Shown here: in pieces, positions 41,961 to 51,697 of the stretch
How positions within the stretch are numbered: the stretch's first letter is position 1
Layout of the letters: each line of letters starts with the position of its first letter
Assembly (NCBI RefSeq): GCF_009617995.1
Contig: NZ_CP044129.1
Location: 2,232,001 to 2,296,000 of the forward strand
Length of the DNA stretch: 64,000 nucleotides
Source: Halomicrobium sp. LC1Hm
GTDB taxonomy: Archaea > Halobacteriota > Halobacteria > Halobacteriales > Haloarculaceae
Direction of reading: 5' to 3'
Translations under genes and position numbers: made by a program
The notes under the pieces: generated by a model
Told to the model about the DNA's origin: nothing
Seen by the model: only the letters and a program-made list of their open reading frames with translations
Databases searched by the model: none

Positions 41961-43103
41961 TTACAGTCCCAGTTCACGTCCCAGCACGAGCCGCTGGATC
42001 TCGCTGGTCCCCTCGCCGATCTCCATCAGCTTGGCGTCCCGGTAGAACCGCTGGGGCGCGAAGTCGGTCGTGTAGCCGTAGCCACCGAGCACCTGGACGG
42101 CGTCCTCGGCGACCTCCCGGCAGATCTCGCTGGCGTCGAGCTTGGCCATCGAGGAGAGGCGTCCCACGTCCTCGCCCTGATCGTACTTGGTCGCGGCCTT
42201 GTGGGTCAACAGACGGGCGCGTTCGATCTTGCGATCCATCTCGACGAGCATGTCTCGGACGGCGTCGAACTCGCCGATGGGCTGGCCGAACTGCTCGCGC
42301 TCTCTGGCGTATTCGAGGGCGGCTTCGAACGCGCCCTGTGCCAGTCCCACGGAGAGGGCGGCGATAGAGATACGCCCGCCGTCGAGCGTCTTCTTCGTCT
42401 GCTCCCAGCCGTCGCCGGGCTCGCCGAGGAGCCGGTCTGCCGGAATCCGGCAGTCGTCGAAGCGGATCTCGCAGGTCGGGGACGCGTTCAGCCCCATCTT
42501 CTCCCACTCCGTCGTCACTTCGAACCCGTCGTCGGCCTCGGGATCGACGAGGAAGGTCGAGATGCCGTCGTAGCCCGCACCCGGTTCGGTGACGGCCTTG
42601 ACGACGAGCGAGCCCGCGACCGAGGCGTTGGTGATGAACTGCTTGGTGCCGTCGAGGACCCACTCGTCGCCCGCTCTGGTCGCGGTCGTGCTCATGTCGC
42701 TGGCGTCGCTCCCGCTCTCTGGCTCGGTCAGCGCCCAGCCCCCCAGATACTCGCCCTCGGCCAGGGGCCGGAGCCAGCGCTCGCGCTGTTGGTCCGTGCC
42801 GAACAGCTCGATCGGCTTCGAGGCCAGCGAGACGTGGGCGGCGTAGGAGAGCCCGATCGAACCGGACACTCGGCCCAGTTCCTCGGTCACGAGGGCGTAC
42901 ATGAGTTGGTCGCCGCCGAGTCCGCCCCACTTCTCGTCGATGGGAACCCCCATCACGTCGAGTTCGGCCAGCTGGTCGAAGACCTCGGCGGGGAAGCGGT
43001 GCTCGTCCTCGATCTCCTGGGCGATGGGTTCGATCTCGGACTCGCAGAACTCCCGGACCGAATCGCGAATCATCCGGTGTTCGTCTGGGAGGGTAAAGTC
43101 CAT
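41961..43103 (-). CDS. Acyl-CoA dehydrogenase
   Basis: This FAD enzyme catalyses alpha,beta-dehydrogenation of acyl-CoA in fatty-acid or branched-chain amino-acid breakdown. The 380-aa product shows GLGGDQLMYALVTEELGRV, WALTEPESGSDASDM (signature 1), QFGQPIGEFDAVRDML and GGYGYTTDFAPQRFYRDAKLMEIGEGTSEIQ with the C-terminal catalytic Glu region. ATG at 43103 (MDFTLPDEHRMIRDSVREF) is the family start; an in-frame ATG at 43130 would add nine residues. Chain specificity cannot be read. Confidence 0.95.
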   Translation of the reverse strand: MDFTLPDEHRMIRDSVREFCESEIEPIAQEIEDEHRFPAEVFDQLAELDVMGVPIDEKWGGLGGDQLMYALVTEELGRVSGSIGLSYAAHVSLASKPIELFGTDQQRERWLRPLAEGEYLGGWALTEPESGSDASDMSTTATRAGDEWVLDGTKQFITNASVAGSLVVKAVTEPGAGYDGISTFLVDPEADDGFEVTTEWEKMGLNASPTCEIRFDDCRIPADRLLGEPGDGWEQTKKTLDGGRISIAALSVGLAQGAFEAALEYAREREQFGQPIGEFDAVRDMLVEMDRKIERARLLTHKAATKYDQGEDVGRLSSMAKLDASEICREVAEDAVQVLGGYGYTTDFAPQRFYRDAKLMEIGEGTSEIQRLVLGRELGL

Positions 43104-43189
43104 GTCGCCGCCTTCGAGGCGAGCGAACATATAGCATGGTGGCGGCTGGCGTCAGAACCGCTTTGAGTGTGGCTCTCCTCGATACGCCC

Positions 43190-43990
43190 ATGGCGTTTCG
43201 ACGGTTCCTGCGCGGTCGCGTCCCCTGGGAGACCCTGGAGGGCGTCGCCGGGGAGATGTGCGAGCGGTACGACGAGCCGTCGGTTCGCGTCGAGTTCCTC
43301 GACGCGGACAACTGGCTGTCGACCCCGATGGCCGTCGACGATCGCTGGTTCGTGAAGCTGATCACCGAGCAAAACTCCCTGGTCCACGCGCTGTTGACCG
43401 CCGGCCGGAACCTCGGGGCCTTCTCCTCGGGGACCGAAGGCTTCTTCGAGCACTTCGGGACGCCCTACGAGATGGCCGACCACGAGCTGGCGGCGACCCG
43501 GACCATGCGCGAGCTGGGAGTGAACGCGCCCGAGCCGATCGAGGCCTTCGAGTACGAGGGCCACGGGGTGCTCGTACTGGAGTACATCCCCGACTTCGCC
43601 GTCCTCGAAGATCTGTCGGACGAGACCGCGAGCGACCTCGCACCGGTCGTCTTCGACTTTCTCCACCGGATGCACGACGCGGGGCTCGCACACGGGGACT
43701 TCCGGGCCGAGAACGTCCTCGTCGCCGACGGCGAACTGTACTTCATCGACGCGACGAACGTCCGTGACGGTGCGATCGACGACGCCCGATCCTACGATCT
43801 CGCGTGTGCCCTGGGTGCGTTGACGCCCCTGACCGGCGGGCGGCGGGCCGTCGACGCGGCCGCCGACCACTACACGCCCACAGAGTTGCTCGCGGCCCGC
43901 GAGTTCCTCGATTTCGTCAACATCCGACCGGACCACGACTTCGAGGCCGCCGGGCTGAAAGGCGAGATCGAGAAGCTCGCAGAGCAGTAG
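43190..43990 (+). CDS. RIO-type atypical protein kinase
   Basis: The 266-aa product has an RIO1-like kinase core: RWFVKLITEQ (ATP-anchoring Lys), LVLEYIPDF (hinge) and HGDFRAENVLVADGELYFIDAT, with catalytic and metal Asp residues (HxD and ID). RIO kinases are ATPases for small-subunit ribosome maturation, but this one departs from RIO1/RIO2 (no STGKEA-type loop) and may be a separate archaeal class. ATG at 43190 (MAFRRFLRGRVPW) is preferred; the frame also permits 43136. Confidence 0.85.
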   Translation: MAFRRFLRGRVPWETLEGVAGEMCERYDEPSVRVEFLDADNWLSTPMAVDDRWFVKLITEQNSLVHALLTAGRNLGAFSSGTEGFFEHFGTPYEMADHELAATRTMRELGVNAPEPIEAFEYEGHGVLVLEYIPDFAVLEDLSDETASDLAPVVFDFLHRMHDAGLAHGDFRAENVLVADGELYFIDATNVRDGAIDDARSYDLACALGALTPLTGGRRAVDAAADHYTPTELLAAREFLDFVNIRPDHDFEAAGLKGEIEKLAEQ

Positions 43991-43996
43991 CGACGA

Positions 43997-44878
43997 TCAC
44001 TCCGACGACCGCGCGGTCAGCGTGATCCCGGCCAGGACGACCGCTCCGCCCGCGACGGTCCACGACGACGGCACTTCCGTGAGCAAGAGCAACGCCAGGA
44101 GCGCGCTGCCCAGCGGTTCGCCAAGCAGCGTCACGCTGACCAGGCTCGATTCGACGTGAGCCAGCGACCAGTTCACGAGCGTGTGCCCGAGGATGCCGGG
44201 ACCGACGGCCATGCCGAGAAAGAGGAGCCACTCCCGGCTCTCGTAGCCCGTCAGCGGGTGCCCCTGTGCGAGGACGACCGCCAGCAGCGCCAGCGCGGCG
44301 ACGCCGTAGACGACGGTGACGTAGGGGAGCAGGGGGAGTCGCTGCCGGAGCGACCGGCCGGCGAGGACGTAGCTGGCGGCCATCAGCCCGCCGACCAGCG
44401 CGAGGGCGTTGCCGTACAGCGGTCGCGGGCCGACGGCCGTCCCGCCCAGCAGATCGCCGAGCGACATGACGACGATCCCGCCGATCGCGACGACGACTCC
44501 CAGGACCGTCCGCCCGGTCACGCGCTCGTTCAGGAGGAGCCACGCGCCCGTGACGACGAAGATCGGCTGGGACTGGACGAGCGTGACGCTGGCGGCGACG
44601 CTGGTCCACGAGAGGCTCTCGAACCAGGTCGCGAAGTGCGCGGCCAGCGCCACCCCGGTGAGGCCGGCGGCCAGCAGGTGCCGGCCGGAGAGGTCGCCGA
44701 GCGCGTCGGCGTGGCGAGCGAGCAAGAGGGGAGCCAGCAGCGCGGTCGTCAGCAGGACACGGTAGAACGCGGCGACGACTGGCGGGGCCGTACTCCAGCG
44801 GACCAGGATCGCGCTCGTGCTGATCGCGACGACCGCGACGGCGAGCGCGAGACGCGGCCGGGCAACACTGTCGCTCAC
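43997..44878 (-). CDS. DMT-superfamily (EamA) transporter
   Basis: The 293-aa protein has about ten hydrophobic helices in two EamA repeats, for example LALAVAVVAISTSAILVRWSTAPP at the start, AAHFATWFESLSWTSVAASVTLVQSQP at the end of the first repeat, and LVNWSLAHVESSLVSVTLLGEPLGSALLALLLL near the end of the second. Members export amino acids, sugars or drugs; the substrate is unknown. The stop lies 6 nt from the convergent RIO-like gene. Confidence 0.92.
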   Translation of the reverse strand: MSDSVARPRLALAVAVVAISTSAILVRWSTAPPVVAAFYRVLLTTALLAPLLLARHADALGDLSGRHLLAAGLTGVALAAHFATWFESLSWTSVAASVTLVQSQPIFVVTGAWLLLNERVTGRTVLGVVVAIGGIVVMSLGDLLGGTAVGPRPLYGNALALVGGLMAASYVLAGRSLRQRLPLLPYVTVVYGVAALALLAVVLAQGHPLTGYESREWLLFLGMAVGPGILGHTLVNWSLAHVESSLVSVTLLGEPLGSALLALLLLTEVPSSWTVAGGAVVLAGITLTARSSE

Positions 44879-44938
44879 GGCCGTACGTGGAACAGCGATG
44901 GCTTGAACGCTGGGAAGTCGGCGAGACGGTCTTGGTCG

Positions 44939-45535
44939 TTACTCGGCGTCGGCCGGCACGTCGAAGTCGTGGAAGTGCTCGCCTTTCTCCTTCGAGAGGA
45001 TGTTCAGCGCCGCCGCCGCGCCGTCGCCAGCCGAGATGACCGCCTGCCACTCCTCTGCCCGGACCATCGCGCCGGTGGCGTAGGCGTCTTCGACGCTGGT
45101 CTCCATCGAGACCGTCACGTCGACGGTGTCCTCGTCGGTGAACGAACAGCCCAGCGAGTCGGCCAGCGACCGGTCCGCGCCGGTCGCGAGCACGAGGTAG
45201 CGCCCTTCGACGGTCTGGTCGCCCCCGGTCTGGTCGCCGGCCTCGCCGGCCTCGGACACCGCTTCGGTCGCCACCGCGAACCCCTCGGCGGTCTCTTCGA
45301 CGGCCGTCACTGCCTCGTCTCGCAGCGTGACGCCGAACTCCTCGACCTGCTCGCGAGACTGGGCGACGAACTCGGAGCCGTCCATCGAGTCGATGCCGAG
45401 GTAGTTGAACAGGTGTGCCTTGTGCATCCACGTCTCGTCGGTGTCGAAGACCACAGTGTCGAGACCGTTCTTCTCGGTGAACAGGGCACCACTCAGGCCG
45501 GCGGGGCCGCCGCCGACGATGACAACGTCGTGCAT
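44939..45535 (-). CDS. Short thioredoxin-reductase-like FAD/NAD(P) protein
   Basis: The 198-aa product starts HDVVIVGGGPAGLSGALFTEKNGLDTVVFD, an FAD-binding Rossmann fold, and ends with TGAMVRAEEWQAVISAGDGAAAALNIL, the usual FAD-binding TG...GDG segment of the TrxR family. The central NADPH domain and CxxC redox pair are missing, so it is about 110 residues shorter than TrxR. It may be a small flavoprotein with another electron partner. It is divergent from the Htr transducer. Confidence 0.8.
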   Translation of the reverse strand: MHDVVIVGGGPAGLSGALFTEKNGLDTVVFDTDETWMHKAHLFNYLGIDSMDGSEFVAQSREQVEEFGVTLRDEAVTAVEETAEGFAVATEAVSEAGEAGDQTGGDQTVEGRYLVLATGADRSLADSLGCSFTDEDTVDVTVSMETSVEDAYATGAMVRAEEWQAVISAGDGAAAALNILSKEKGEHFHDFDVPADAE

Positions 45536-45687
45536 GGGCGTGTGTTCGTGACAGTGACATAAATAGCTCCGGCGACATCGGCGTAACCGGGGTGTGCTGA
45601 GAGCAACGAGCGGAAACGACCCGCCCCGATTATTGGCGCTGATAGCGCGGCCACATCGTTTTTGCTGTCAGCTCTCCACGGGCAGCT

Positions 45688-47646
45688 ATGGCGGACATCG
45701 CAGCGGGGCCAGACCAGAGCCACGGTCGACGAAGCTGGGGAGCGACACTCCGAGAGTTCGTCGAGTACACGCCGAGCGGCGACACGATTCCCGACGAGAC
45801 GTGGCGTGGACGCCACCGAAATATCCTCCTCTTGCTGGTGGCACACGTGCCCTTCCTGCTGGCACTCGGTCTCGCCGACGGAACGGAGTCGATGGTGACC
45901 GGCGCGCAGTTGCCCGAGATCCCAGTGACGAACGTCCTGGCGGAAGTCGGCGTCGTCGTCACGCTGGCGATCGTTGCGTGGCTGCCGCTGTTCAAGCGGC
46001 GAACTCGAACCGCGCTCGCGACGCTGGGGCTCGTGACGACCTCGGGATTCCTGGTCCACTTCTCGGGGGGCTACATCGAGGCGCACTTCCACTTTTTCGT
46101 CGTGATGGCCGTCGTCGCCGTCTACGAGGATTGGCTCCCCTTCGTCCTGGGGATCGGCTACGTCGCGCTCCAGCACGGCTACTTCGGCATGATCGATCCG
46201 AGCCGGGTGTACAACCACGCCGCCGCGATCAACAACCCGTGGGCCTGGGCGTTCATCCACGCCGCGTTCGTCCTGTGCCTGGCCGGCGCGCTGATGGCAC
46301 ACTGGTACTCGACCGAGCGGTCCCGAGAGCAAGCCCGGGAGCAGCTTCAGCAGGCCCGCGCCAAGACCGCAGAGGTCGAGGATCTGGAGGCCAAGCAGGC
46401 GGAGATCGAGCGCGCGAAAGCCGAGGCCGAGGAGGCGAAAGCCGAGGCGGAGGCCAAACGCGAAGAGGTCGAGCAGTTGTACGAGCGACTGGAGGCCGAC
46501 GCCGACGACTACAGCGCAGCGATGGCACGAGCGGCAAACGGCGACCTCACCGTGCGCCTCGAAACCGACAGCGACAGCGAAGCGATGGCCCAGATCGCGG
46601 TCTCGTTCAACGAGATGATCGCAGAGACGGAAGCGACGATGCAGGAGATCCAGTCGTTCGCCCAGGAAGTCGCGGACGCCAGCATGCAAGCAAACGCCAG
46701 CGCCGACGAGGTCAAACAGGCCAGCGAGGGCATGAGCGGTTCGATACAGGAGATTGCGAGCGGCGCGAACGAACAGCGCGAGCGGCTCGCCAGCGTCGCC
46801 GACGAGATGACCGACCTCTCGGCGACGGTCGAGGAGGTGGCCGCGTCGGCCGAGACGGTCGCCGACAGATCGAGCGAGACGGCCGAAATCGCCGAGGCCG
46901 GCGAGAGGACCGCACAGGAGGCGATCGAGAACGCACGCGAGGTCCAGTCCGCCATCGACGAGACGGTCGACAACGTCGAACTCCTGGACGAACAGATGGC
47001 CGAGATCAGCGAGATCGTCGAGCTGATCGGCGACATCGCCGAGCAGACGAACATGCTGGCGCTCAACGCCAACATCGAGGCTGCTCGTGCCGGCGGCGAG
47101 AGCGGGACCGGTGGCGGTGAGGGGTTCACCGTCGTCGCCAACGAGGTCAAGCAACTGGCCGAGGAGACCCAGGAGTCGGCCGCCGAGATCGAACAGCGGA
47201 TCGAGCGGACCCAGAGCCAGACCGACGCGACCGTCGAAACGGCCCGCAGCGCCGAAGCGGACATGCAGGCGGAGGTCGAGGCCGTCGAAGCGGTCGCCGA
47301 CTCGTTCCGGCAGGTCGCCGAAAACGCCGAGAAGACCGACGACGGCATCCAGCAGATCAGCGAGACGACCGACGATCAGGCGGCAAGCACCGAGGAAGCC
47401 GTCTCGATGGTCGAAGCGGTCGCAGACATCAGCGAGTCGACGGCGGACGAGACCGAGAGCGCGTCCGCGGCGGCCCAGCAACAGGCCGCGTCGATGAACC
47501 AGGTCAGCACCAGCGTCGAGGCCCTCAGCGAGCAGGCCGAGCGCCTCCAGACGCTCCTGGCGAAGTTCGAGGTGAACGCGACGGCGACGGACGGCGGGGC
47601 CGACCCAGGAACGGGCGACCGCGATCGCGACGCCGGCCGCCGCTGA
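45688..47646 (+). CDS. Membrane-bound chemotaxis transducer (Htr, methyl-accepting)
   Basis: The 652-aa transducer has an N-terminal region with about six hydrophobic helices (residues ~45-215, including [30 protein letters not shown]). The layout recalls Halobacterium HtrVIII-type transducers used in aerotaxis. A coiled coil and HAMP-like region follow ([21 protein letters not shown]). The cytoplasmic MCP domain has its hairpin tip at [18 protein letters not shown]. It signals to CheA/CheW, which are not in the window. His residues in the membrane part could bind haem, but this is not proven here. Confidence 0.93.
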   Translation: MADIAAGPDQSHGRRSWGATLREFVEYTPSGDTIPDETWRGRHRNILLLLVAHVPFLLALGLADGTESMVTGAQLPEIPVTNVLAEVGVVVTLAIVAWLPLFKRRTRTALATLGLVTTSGFLVHFSGGYIEAHFHFFVVMAVVAVYEDWLPFVLGIGYVALQHGYFGMIDPSRVYNHAAAINNPWAWAFIHAAFVLCLAGALMAHWYSTERSREQAREQLQQARAKTAEVEDLEAKQAEIERAKAEAEEAKAEAEAKREEVEQLYERLEADADDYSAAMARAANGDLTVRLETDSDSEAMAQIAVSFNEMIAETEATMQEIQSFAQEVADASMQANASADEVKQASEGMSGSIQEIASGANEQRERLASVADEMTDLSATVEEVAASAETVADRSSETAEIAEAGERTAQEAIENAREVQSAIDETVDNVELLDEQMAEISEIVELIGDIAEQTNMLALNANIEAARAGGESGTGGGEGFTVVANEVKQLAEETQESAAEIEQRIERTQSQTDATVETARSAEADMQAEVEAVEAVADSFRQVAENAEKTDDGIQQISETTDDQAASTEEAVSMVEAVADISESTADETESASAAAQQQAASMNQVSTSVEALSEQAERLQTLLAKFEVNATATDGGADPGTGDRDRDAGRR

Positions 47647-47680
47647 CGCGGGCACTCCGTTCGAGAGCGATCCGCGGCGG

Positions 47681-48160
47681 CTACTCTAACAGCTGCCTCG
47701 TGGTCCGGTGTCGGTACCGGAACATCGGCTCGAAGCCGACGTAGGCGAAGGGACCGATCGCTTTGCCGAGCGGGCCACCGGGGAACTGGTACTCGATCCG
47801 ATCGTGGACCAGCGTCGCGTCGCCCTCCGCGACGAACCGGTGGGTGTGCAGCCAGTGGGCGAAGGGTCCCTCGGTCATGTGGTCGCGGAACATCGCGTGC
47901 TCGTCGCTCTCCTCGCGGGCGACGATCTCGGAAGTCCAGGTCTGGCGCGGTCCGACACCCAGCGGCCGGACCGACGAGACGATGACGGACCCTTCCGTGA
48001 GCACGTCGGGGTCCGGTTCGCCGTCGGGGCCGCGTGACTCCTCTATGACGAGGTTCATCCAGTCCGGCGTCAGGGCTTCCAGCCCGTCCCCGGTCGAGTG
48101 AAACTCCCACACGTCTGCCAGTGGCGCATCGACGCGAACCGACCGCTCGTAGACGCTCAT
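47681..48160 (-). CDS. SRPBCC-family (START-like) ligand-binding protein
   Basis: The 159-aa protein begins SVYERSVRVDAPLADVWEFHSTGDGLEALTP, the usual helix-grip start of SRPBCC/polyketide-cyclase-like proteins, and ends with a long C-terminal helix (YVGFEPMFRYRHRTTRQLL) that closes the pocket. HTHRFVAEGDATLVHDRIEYQFPGG is typical of the last strands. It would bind a hydrophobic molecule; function unknown. It converges with the Htr gene. Confidence 0.87.
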   Translation of the reverse strand: MSVYERSVRVDAPLADVWEFHSTGDGLEALTPDWMNLVIEESRGPDGEPDPDVLTEGSVIVSSVRPLGVGPRQTWTSEIVAREESDEHAMFRDHMTEGPFAHWLHTHRFVAEGDATLVHDRIEYQFPGGPLGKAIGPFAYVGFEPMFRYRHRTTRQLLE

Positions 48161-48210
48161 GTGACGCCCTAGGCGGGCAACGGTGAAAAGCGAGTGGTCC
48201 GAGACAGCCC

Positions 48211-49464
48211 TCAGGGCCAGGTCCCGGCTTCCGTGGCCGCGCGGTGGACCCGCTCGATCGCGACGGCGTACATCGCGGTCCGCAGCGTCGGCGCGTCGGT
48301 CGCCTCGTACCGCTCGATCAGAGAGTCGAACGCCGACGTGATCACGGCCTCCAGTTCGTCGTTGACCCGCTCCAGCGACCACGAGAAGCGCTGTCGGTTC
48401 TGGACCCACTCGAAGTACGACACCGTGACGCCGCCAGCGTTGGCGAGGATGTCGGGGAAGACGGCGACCTCGCGGTCTGCCAGTACGTCGTCGGCGTCGG
48501 GAGTCAGCGGACCGTTCGCGGCCTCGACGATCACGTCTGCGCGTACGTCACGCGCGATGGCGGCGTCGATGGCGTTTTCCAGGGCCGCCGGCACGAGCAG
48601 ATCCACGTCCAGCGTGAGCAACTCGCGGTTGGTCAGCTCCTCGCTGGCTCCCTCGAAGCCCGTCACCGATCCGGTTTCGCGCTTGAACGACTTGGCCGCG
48701 CTGGTGTCGATCCCCGACGAGTCGTACACCGCCCCCGAGGAGTCAGAGACCGCGACGACGGTCCCGCCCTGCTGGGCGATCAGTTCGGCCGCGACAGAGC
48801 CCGCGTTGCCGTACCCCTGGACCGCGACGGTGGCGTCGGCGATGTCCCCGCCGAGGTAGTCGAAGGCCTCGCGAGCGACGATCGCGACCGACCGGCCAGT
48901 CGCCTCGACGCGGCCCTCGCTGCCGCCGGACTCGATCGCCTTGCCGGTGACGACGCCGGGCGCAGTCGTGTTCTCCAGGGTCTCGTAGGTGTCTTTGAGC
49001 CAGTTCATCTCGCGCTGGCCCGTGTTCACGTCGGGCGCTGGCACGTCCCGATCCTCGCCGATCAGCGGCCGCAGTTCCGTCGCGAACGCGCGGGTGATGC
49101 GCTCGACCTCGCTCTCGGAGTAGTCGCTGGGGTCGAAGGCGATCCCGCCCTTGCCGCCGCCATAGGGGATGTCGACGGCAGCGCATTTGTACACCATCCA
49201 CCCCGAGAGGGCCGTGACCTCCTCGCGAGAGACCTGCGGGTGATAGCGGATTCCGCCCTTGTACGGGCCGCGATCGCCGTTGAACTGCGACCGGAAGGCG
49301 CGAAACGTCTCGATCGAGCCGTCGTCCAGCTCGACCGACAGCGTCGTTTCGAGGACTCGTTCCGGCCGCTTGAGGCGTTCGAGCGCGTCGTCGGGGACCG
49401 CGACGAACGCTGCGGCGTCGTCGATCTGCTCCTGGAGGCTCTCGAAGGGATTGACCTCGGACAT
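48211..49464 (-). CDS. gdhA: Glutamate dehydrogenase (Glu/Leu/Phe/Val family)
   Basis: This enzyme interconverts glutamate and 2-oxoglutarate plus ammonia. The 417-aa product shows [37 protein letters not shown] with the catalytic Lys, [19 protein letters not shown], the dinucleotide fold [18 protein letters not shown] and [21 protein letters not shown] at 49464 ([14 protein letters not shown]) gives the typical family start; the frame extends farther without similarity. Coenzyme choice cannot be decided by eye. Haloarchaea often carry several paralogues. Confidence 0.95.
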   Translation of the reverse strand: MSEVNPFESLQEQIDDAAAFVAVPDDALERLKRPERVLETTLSVELDDGSIETFRAFRSQFNGDRGPYKGGIRYHPQVSREEVTALSGWMVYKCAAVDIPYGGGKGGIAFDPSDYSESEVERITRAFATELRPLIGEDRDVPAPDVNTGQREMNWLKDTYETLENTTAPGVVTGKAIESGGSEGRVEATGRSVAIVAREAFDYLGGDIADATVAVQGYGNAGSVAAELIAQQGGTVVAVSDSSGAVYDSSGIDTSAAKSFKRETGSVTGFEGASEELTNRELLTLDVDLLVPAALENAIDAAIARDVRADVIVEAANGPLTPDADDVLADREVAVFPDILANAGGVTVSYFEWVQNRQRFSWSLERVNDELEAVITSAFDSLIERYEATDAPTLRTAMYAVAIERVHRAATEAGTWP

Positions 49465-49548
49465 GCCGAGAGTGACGGCCAGTGGGCGCAAAAGTGTGAC
49501 GGCAGTTGACGCGCCACACACCTCATCTGGCAGTGGCCGCCGACGGGA

Positions 49549-50379
49549 TCACTCCGCTGCCCGCGCCAGGATGCGCTCGGCCTGGCGAACCTGTGGCGCG
49601 TCGATCATCTCCCCGTCGACGACGAACACGCCACGCGCTCGCTCGTCGGCCGCCTCGCTGGCCTCGATGATCCGGCGCGCCCAGGCGATGGCCTCGTCGT
49701 CCGGCGTGAACGCCGCGTTGACGACCGGGACCTGCGCCGGATGAATCACCATCTTACCGTCGTAGCCCAGCCGCCGGGCCTCCGTGGCCGCCTCGCGCAG
49801 TCCCGCCTCGTCCTCGTACGCCGGATAGTGGGTGTCGATCGCGTCGACGCCCGCCGCGCGTGCCGCCAGCAGTGCGTGCTGGCGCGCGTGGGCGACCTCG
49901 CGACCGCTCTCGGTCCGGGTCGCCCCGAGATCGCCCGCCAGATCCTCGGCACCGAACAGGAGCGCGTCGGTCGCGTCGGCGGCGGCGATCGCCTCGGCGT
50001 GGAGGACGCCAGCGGCCGACTCGACGAGTGCCAGGACCGGGACGCTCGCGTCGCGTTCGGCGAGCATCCCGACCAGCGTCTCGACGGCGTCGGCGTCAGG
50101 TACCTTCGGAGCCATCACGCTGTCGGGCTCGCCACCCGACAGGACGACCGAGAGGTCTCTGGCCGCGCCGTCGTCGACCGGGTTGACCCGCACGCACAGT
50201 TCACACGTCGACTCGACCGTCGCCAGCACGTCGCGGACCGCCTCGCGTGCGGCCTGCTTCCGGTCGGGAACGACGGCGTCTTCGAGGTCGAAGACGACGA
50301 CATCGGCCCCGCTGTCGGCCGCCTTCCGCAGTTTCTCGGGCTGGTCTCCGGGGGCAAAGAGGACGCTCCGTCGAGCCAT
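49549..50379 (-). CDS. HpcH/HpaI (CitE-like) aldolase/lyase
   Basis: The 276-aa product of the CitE-like family starts RRSVLFAPGDQPEKLRKAADSGADVVVFDLEDAV and contains VLALVESAAGVLHAEAIAAA and DALLFGAEDLAGDLGA, the Mg-binding Glu/Asp regions, with KMVIHPAQVPVVNAAFTP at the end. Haloarchaeal members include malyl-CoA lyase/thioesterase-type enzymes of the acetate pathways and CitE homologues. No malate-synthase or methylaspartate genes are adjacent, so the substrate is undecided. Confidence 0.9.
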   Translation of the reverse strand: MARRSVLFAPGDQPEKLRKAADSGADVVVFDLEDAVVPDRKQAAREAVRDVLATVESTCELCVRVNPVDDGAARDLSVVLSGGEPDSVMAPKVPDADAVETLVGMLAERDASVPVLALVESAAGVLHAEAIAAADATDALLFGAEDLAGDLGATRTESGREVAHARQHALLAARAAGVDAIDTHYPAYEDEAGLREAATEARRLGYDGKMVIHPAQVPVVNAAFTPDDEAIAWARRIIEASEAADERARGVFVVDGEMIDAPQVRQAERILARAAE

Positions 50380-50485
50380 ATCGACGCTTCGACGGCCAGC
50401 CACGTAACTGTCTGGCACGCTGTCAGAGAGGTCCGAACGTCGTCGCTCCTCGCAGGTCACCAGAAAGAGACCGCCTGGTCCGCCG

Positions 50486-51655
50486 TCAGGGCGTCTCGAC
50501 GTCGAGCGAGACCACGTCCGACAGACGGAGTTCGTCGCCGGGACCGATCGGCTCTCGATCGCCCTTCGACAGCCGAGTGCCGTTGAGTTCGGTGGGATTG
50601 TCGCCGAGATCGACCACGGAGAACTGGTCGTCTTCGCGCACGAAGCGGACGTGTTCGCGGTGGATCAGCACGGACGTGTCGTCGTCCTCCCCGGCGTCGG
50701 CGAGCAGCGACCGGATCTCTCGACCGACGGTCTCGTCGTCGCCGACGACGACGGACTGCCCGTACGCGGAGAGCGCGAGTCGAGACGGAGCGACGGTCCC
50801 GCTCGCGTCGCTCCCGCGGTGGGCGTCCAGATCTTCACCGCAGGACGCACAGAAGGCGTCGTCGGGCTCGATATCGCTCCCACAGCCGGGACAGGCGTCG
50901 AGGGTCGTCTCGTCCGCGCCGCGGTGGGCGTCCAGATCCTCGCCACACGACGCACAGAAGGCGTCGTCGGGACCCACGTCGCTGCCACACTCCGGACAGG
51001 CGTCGAGGGTCGTCTCGTCCTCGTCTTCGTCGGCGGTGCGGTGGGCGTCCAGATCCGCACCACAGCCCGGACAGAAGGCGTCGGACGGATCGACGGCGGT
51101 GTCACACTCGGGACAGCTTCCCAGCGTCACCGCCTCGTCGGGCTCGCTCGTCTCTACGCTCCCCTCGTCGACGGTGTCGGCGGGCTCGCTCGTCTCGTCG
51201 ACCGCTTCGTCGACGGCGTCGCCCGGTTCCGGCGCGTCGTCGGTGTCCTCGGTGCTCTGGCGCTCTGGTTCGTCTGTCGCCGTGTCGGTCGCCCCGTCCG
51301 CGGTGTCTGCGGGCTCGCTAGCCGTGTCGGTCGCCCCGTCCGCGGTATCCGCGGGCTCGCTCGCTGCGTCGTCGCCCAGCGGCGAGTCGTCCGGCTCGGC
51401 GTCTGGCTGCGAGTCCGTCGGATCTTCGAGGTCCAGCTCGTCGTCGCCGAACAGCGGGTTGTCGCTGACGGCGTCGCCCTCCGGGTCGTCCTCCCCCGTC
51501 TCGGCCTCGGGCTCGTCGTCCGTGGCCGCCTCGATCTCCCCGTCGTACTGCCACTCGCCACACTCCGAGTTCGTACACCACCCCCCTGCAGCGGTCGGAT
51601 CGAACGCTTCGCCACACAGCGGACATTCGACCGACCTACTGGTACTTTCTGACAT
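50486..51655 (-). CDS. Zinc-ribbon repeat protein with C-terminal FHA domain
   Basis: The 389-aa product has an N-terminal zinc finger (CPLCGEAFDPTAAGGWCTN) and a long acidic linker (~30-165). Three zinc ribbons of form CPECxxxVxPxDAFCxxCGxDLDAHR follow, and residues ~285-389 form an FHA-like domain (SAYGQSVVVGDDE, NPTELNGTRLSKG, IGPGDELRLSD). The FHA part is a paralogue of the one at 7094-7972. It is the last gene of the vWA-kinase-PP2C cluster, has its own TATA box, and is a likely phosphothreonine-binding effector or adaptor of the kinase. Confidence 0.85.
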   Translation of the reverse strand: MSESTSRSVECPLCGEAFDPTAAGGWCTNSECGEWQYDGEIEAATDDEPEAETGEDDPEGDAVSDNPLFGDDELDLEDPTDSQPDAEPDDSPLGDDAASEPADTADGATDTASEPADTADGATDTATDEPERQSTEDTDDAPEPGDAVDEAVDETSEPADTVDEGSVETSEPDEAVTLGSCPECDTAVDPSDAFCPGCGADLDAHRTADEDEDETTLDACPECGSDVGPDDAFCASCGEDLDAHRGADETTLDACPGCGSDIEPDDAFCASCGEDLDAHRGSDASGTVAPSRLALSAYGQSVVVGDDETVGREIRSLLADAGEDDDTSVLIHREHVRFVREDDQFSVVDLGDNPTELNGTRLSKGDREPIGPGDELRLSDVVSLDVETP

Positions 51656-51680
51656 ACGTGTTCGATCAGTCTACCTACGC

Positions 51681-51690
51681 ATAAAAAATA
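51681..51690 (-). promoter_or_regulatory. TATA box of the zinc-ribbon-FHA gene
   Basis: On the coding strand TATTTTTTAT is centred about 30 nt before ATG 51655, giving a leaderless transcript separate from the phosphatase gene that ends at 51698. Confidence 0.6.
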
Positions 51691-51697
51691 GTTTTCC

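Noticed and set aside
45493-47655. Long minus-strand frame opposite the Htr transducer
   Set aside because: Leu/Asp/Gly-rich shadow of the MCP gene with no independent start, promoter or motif.
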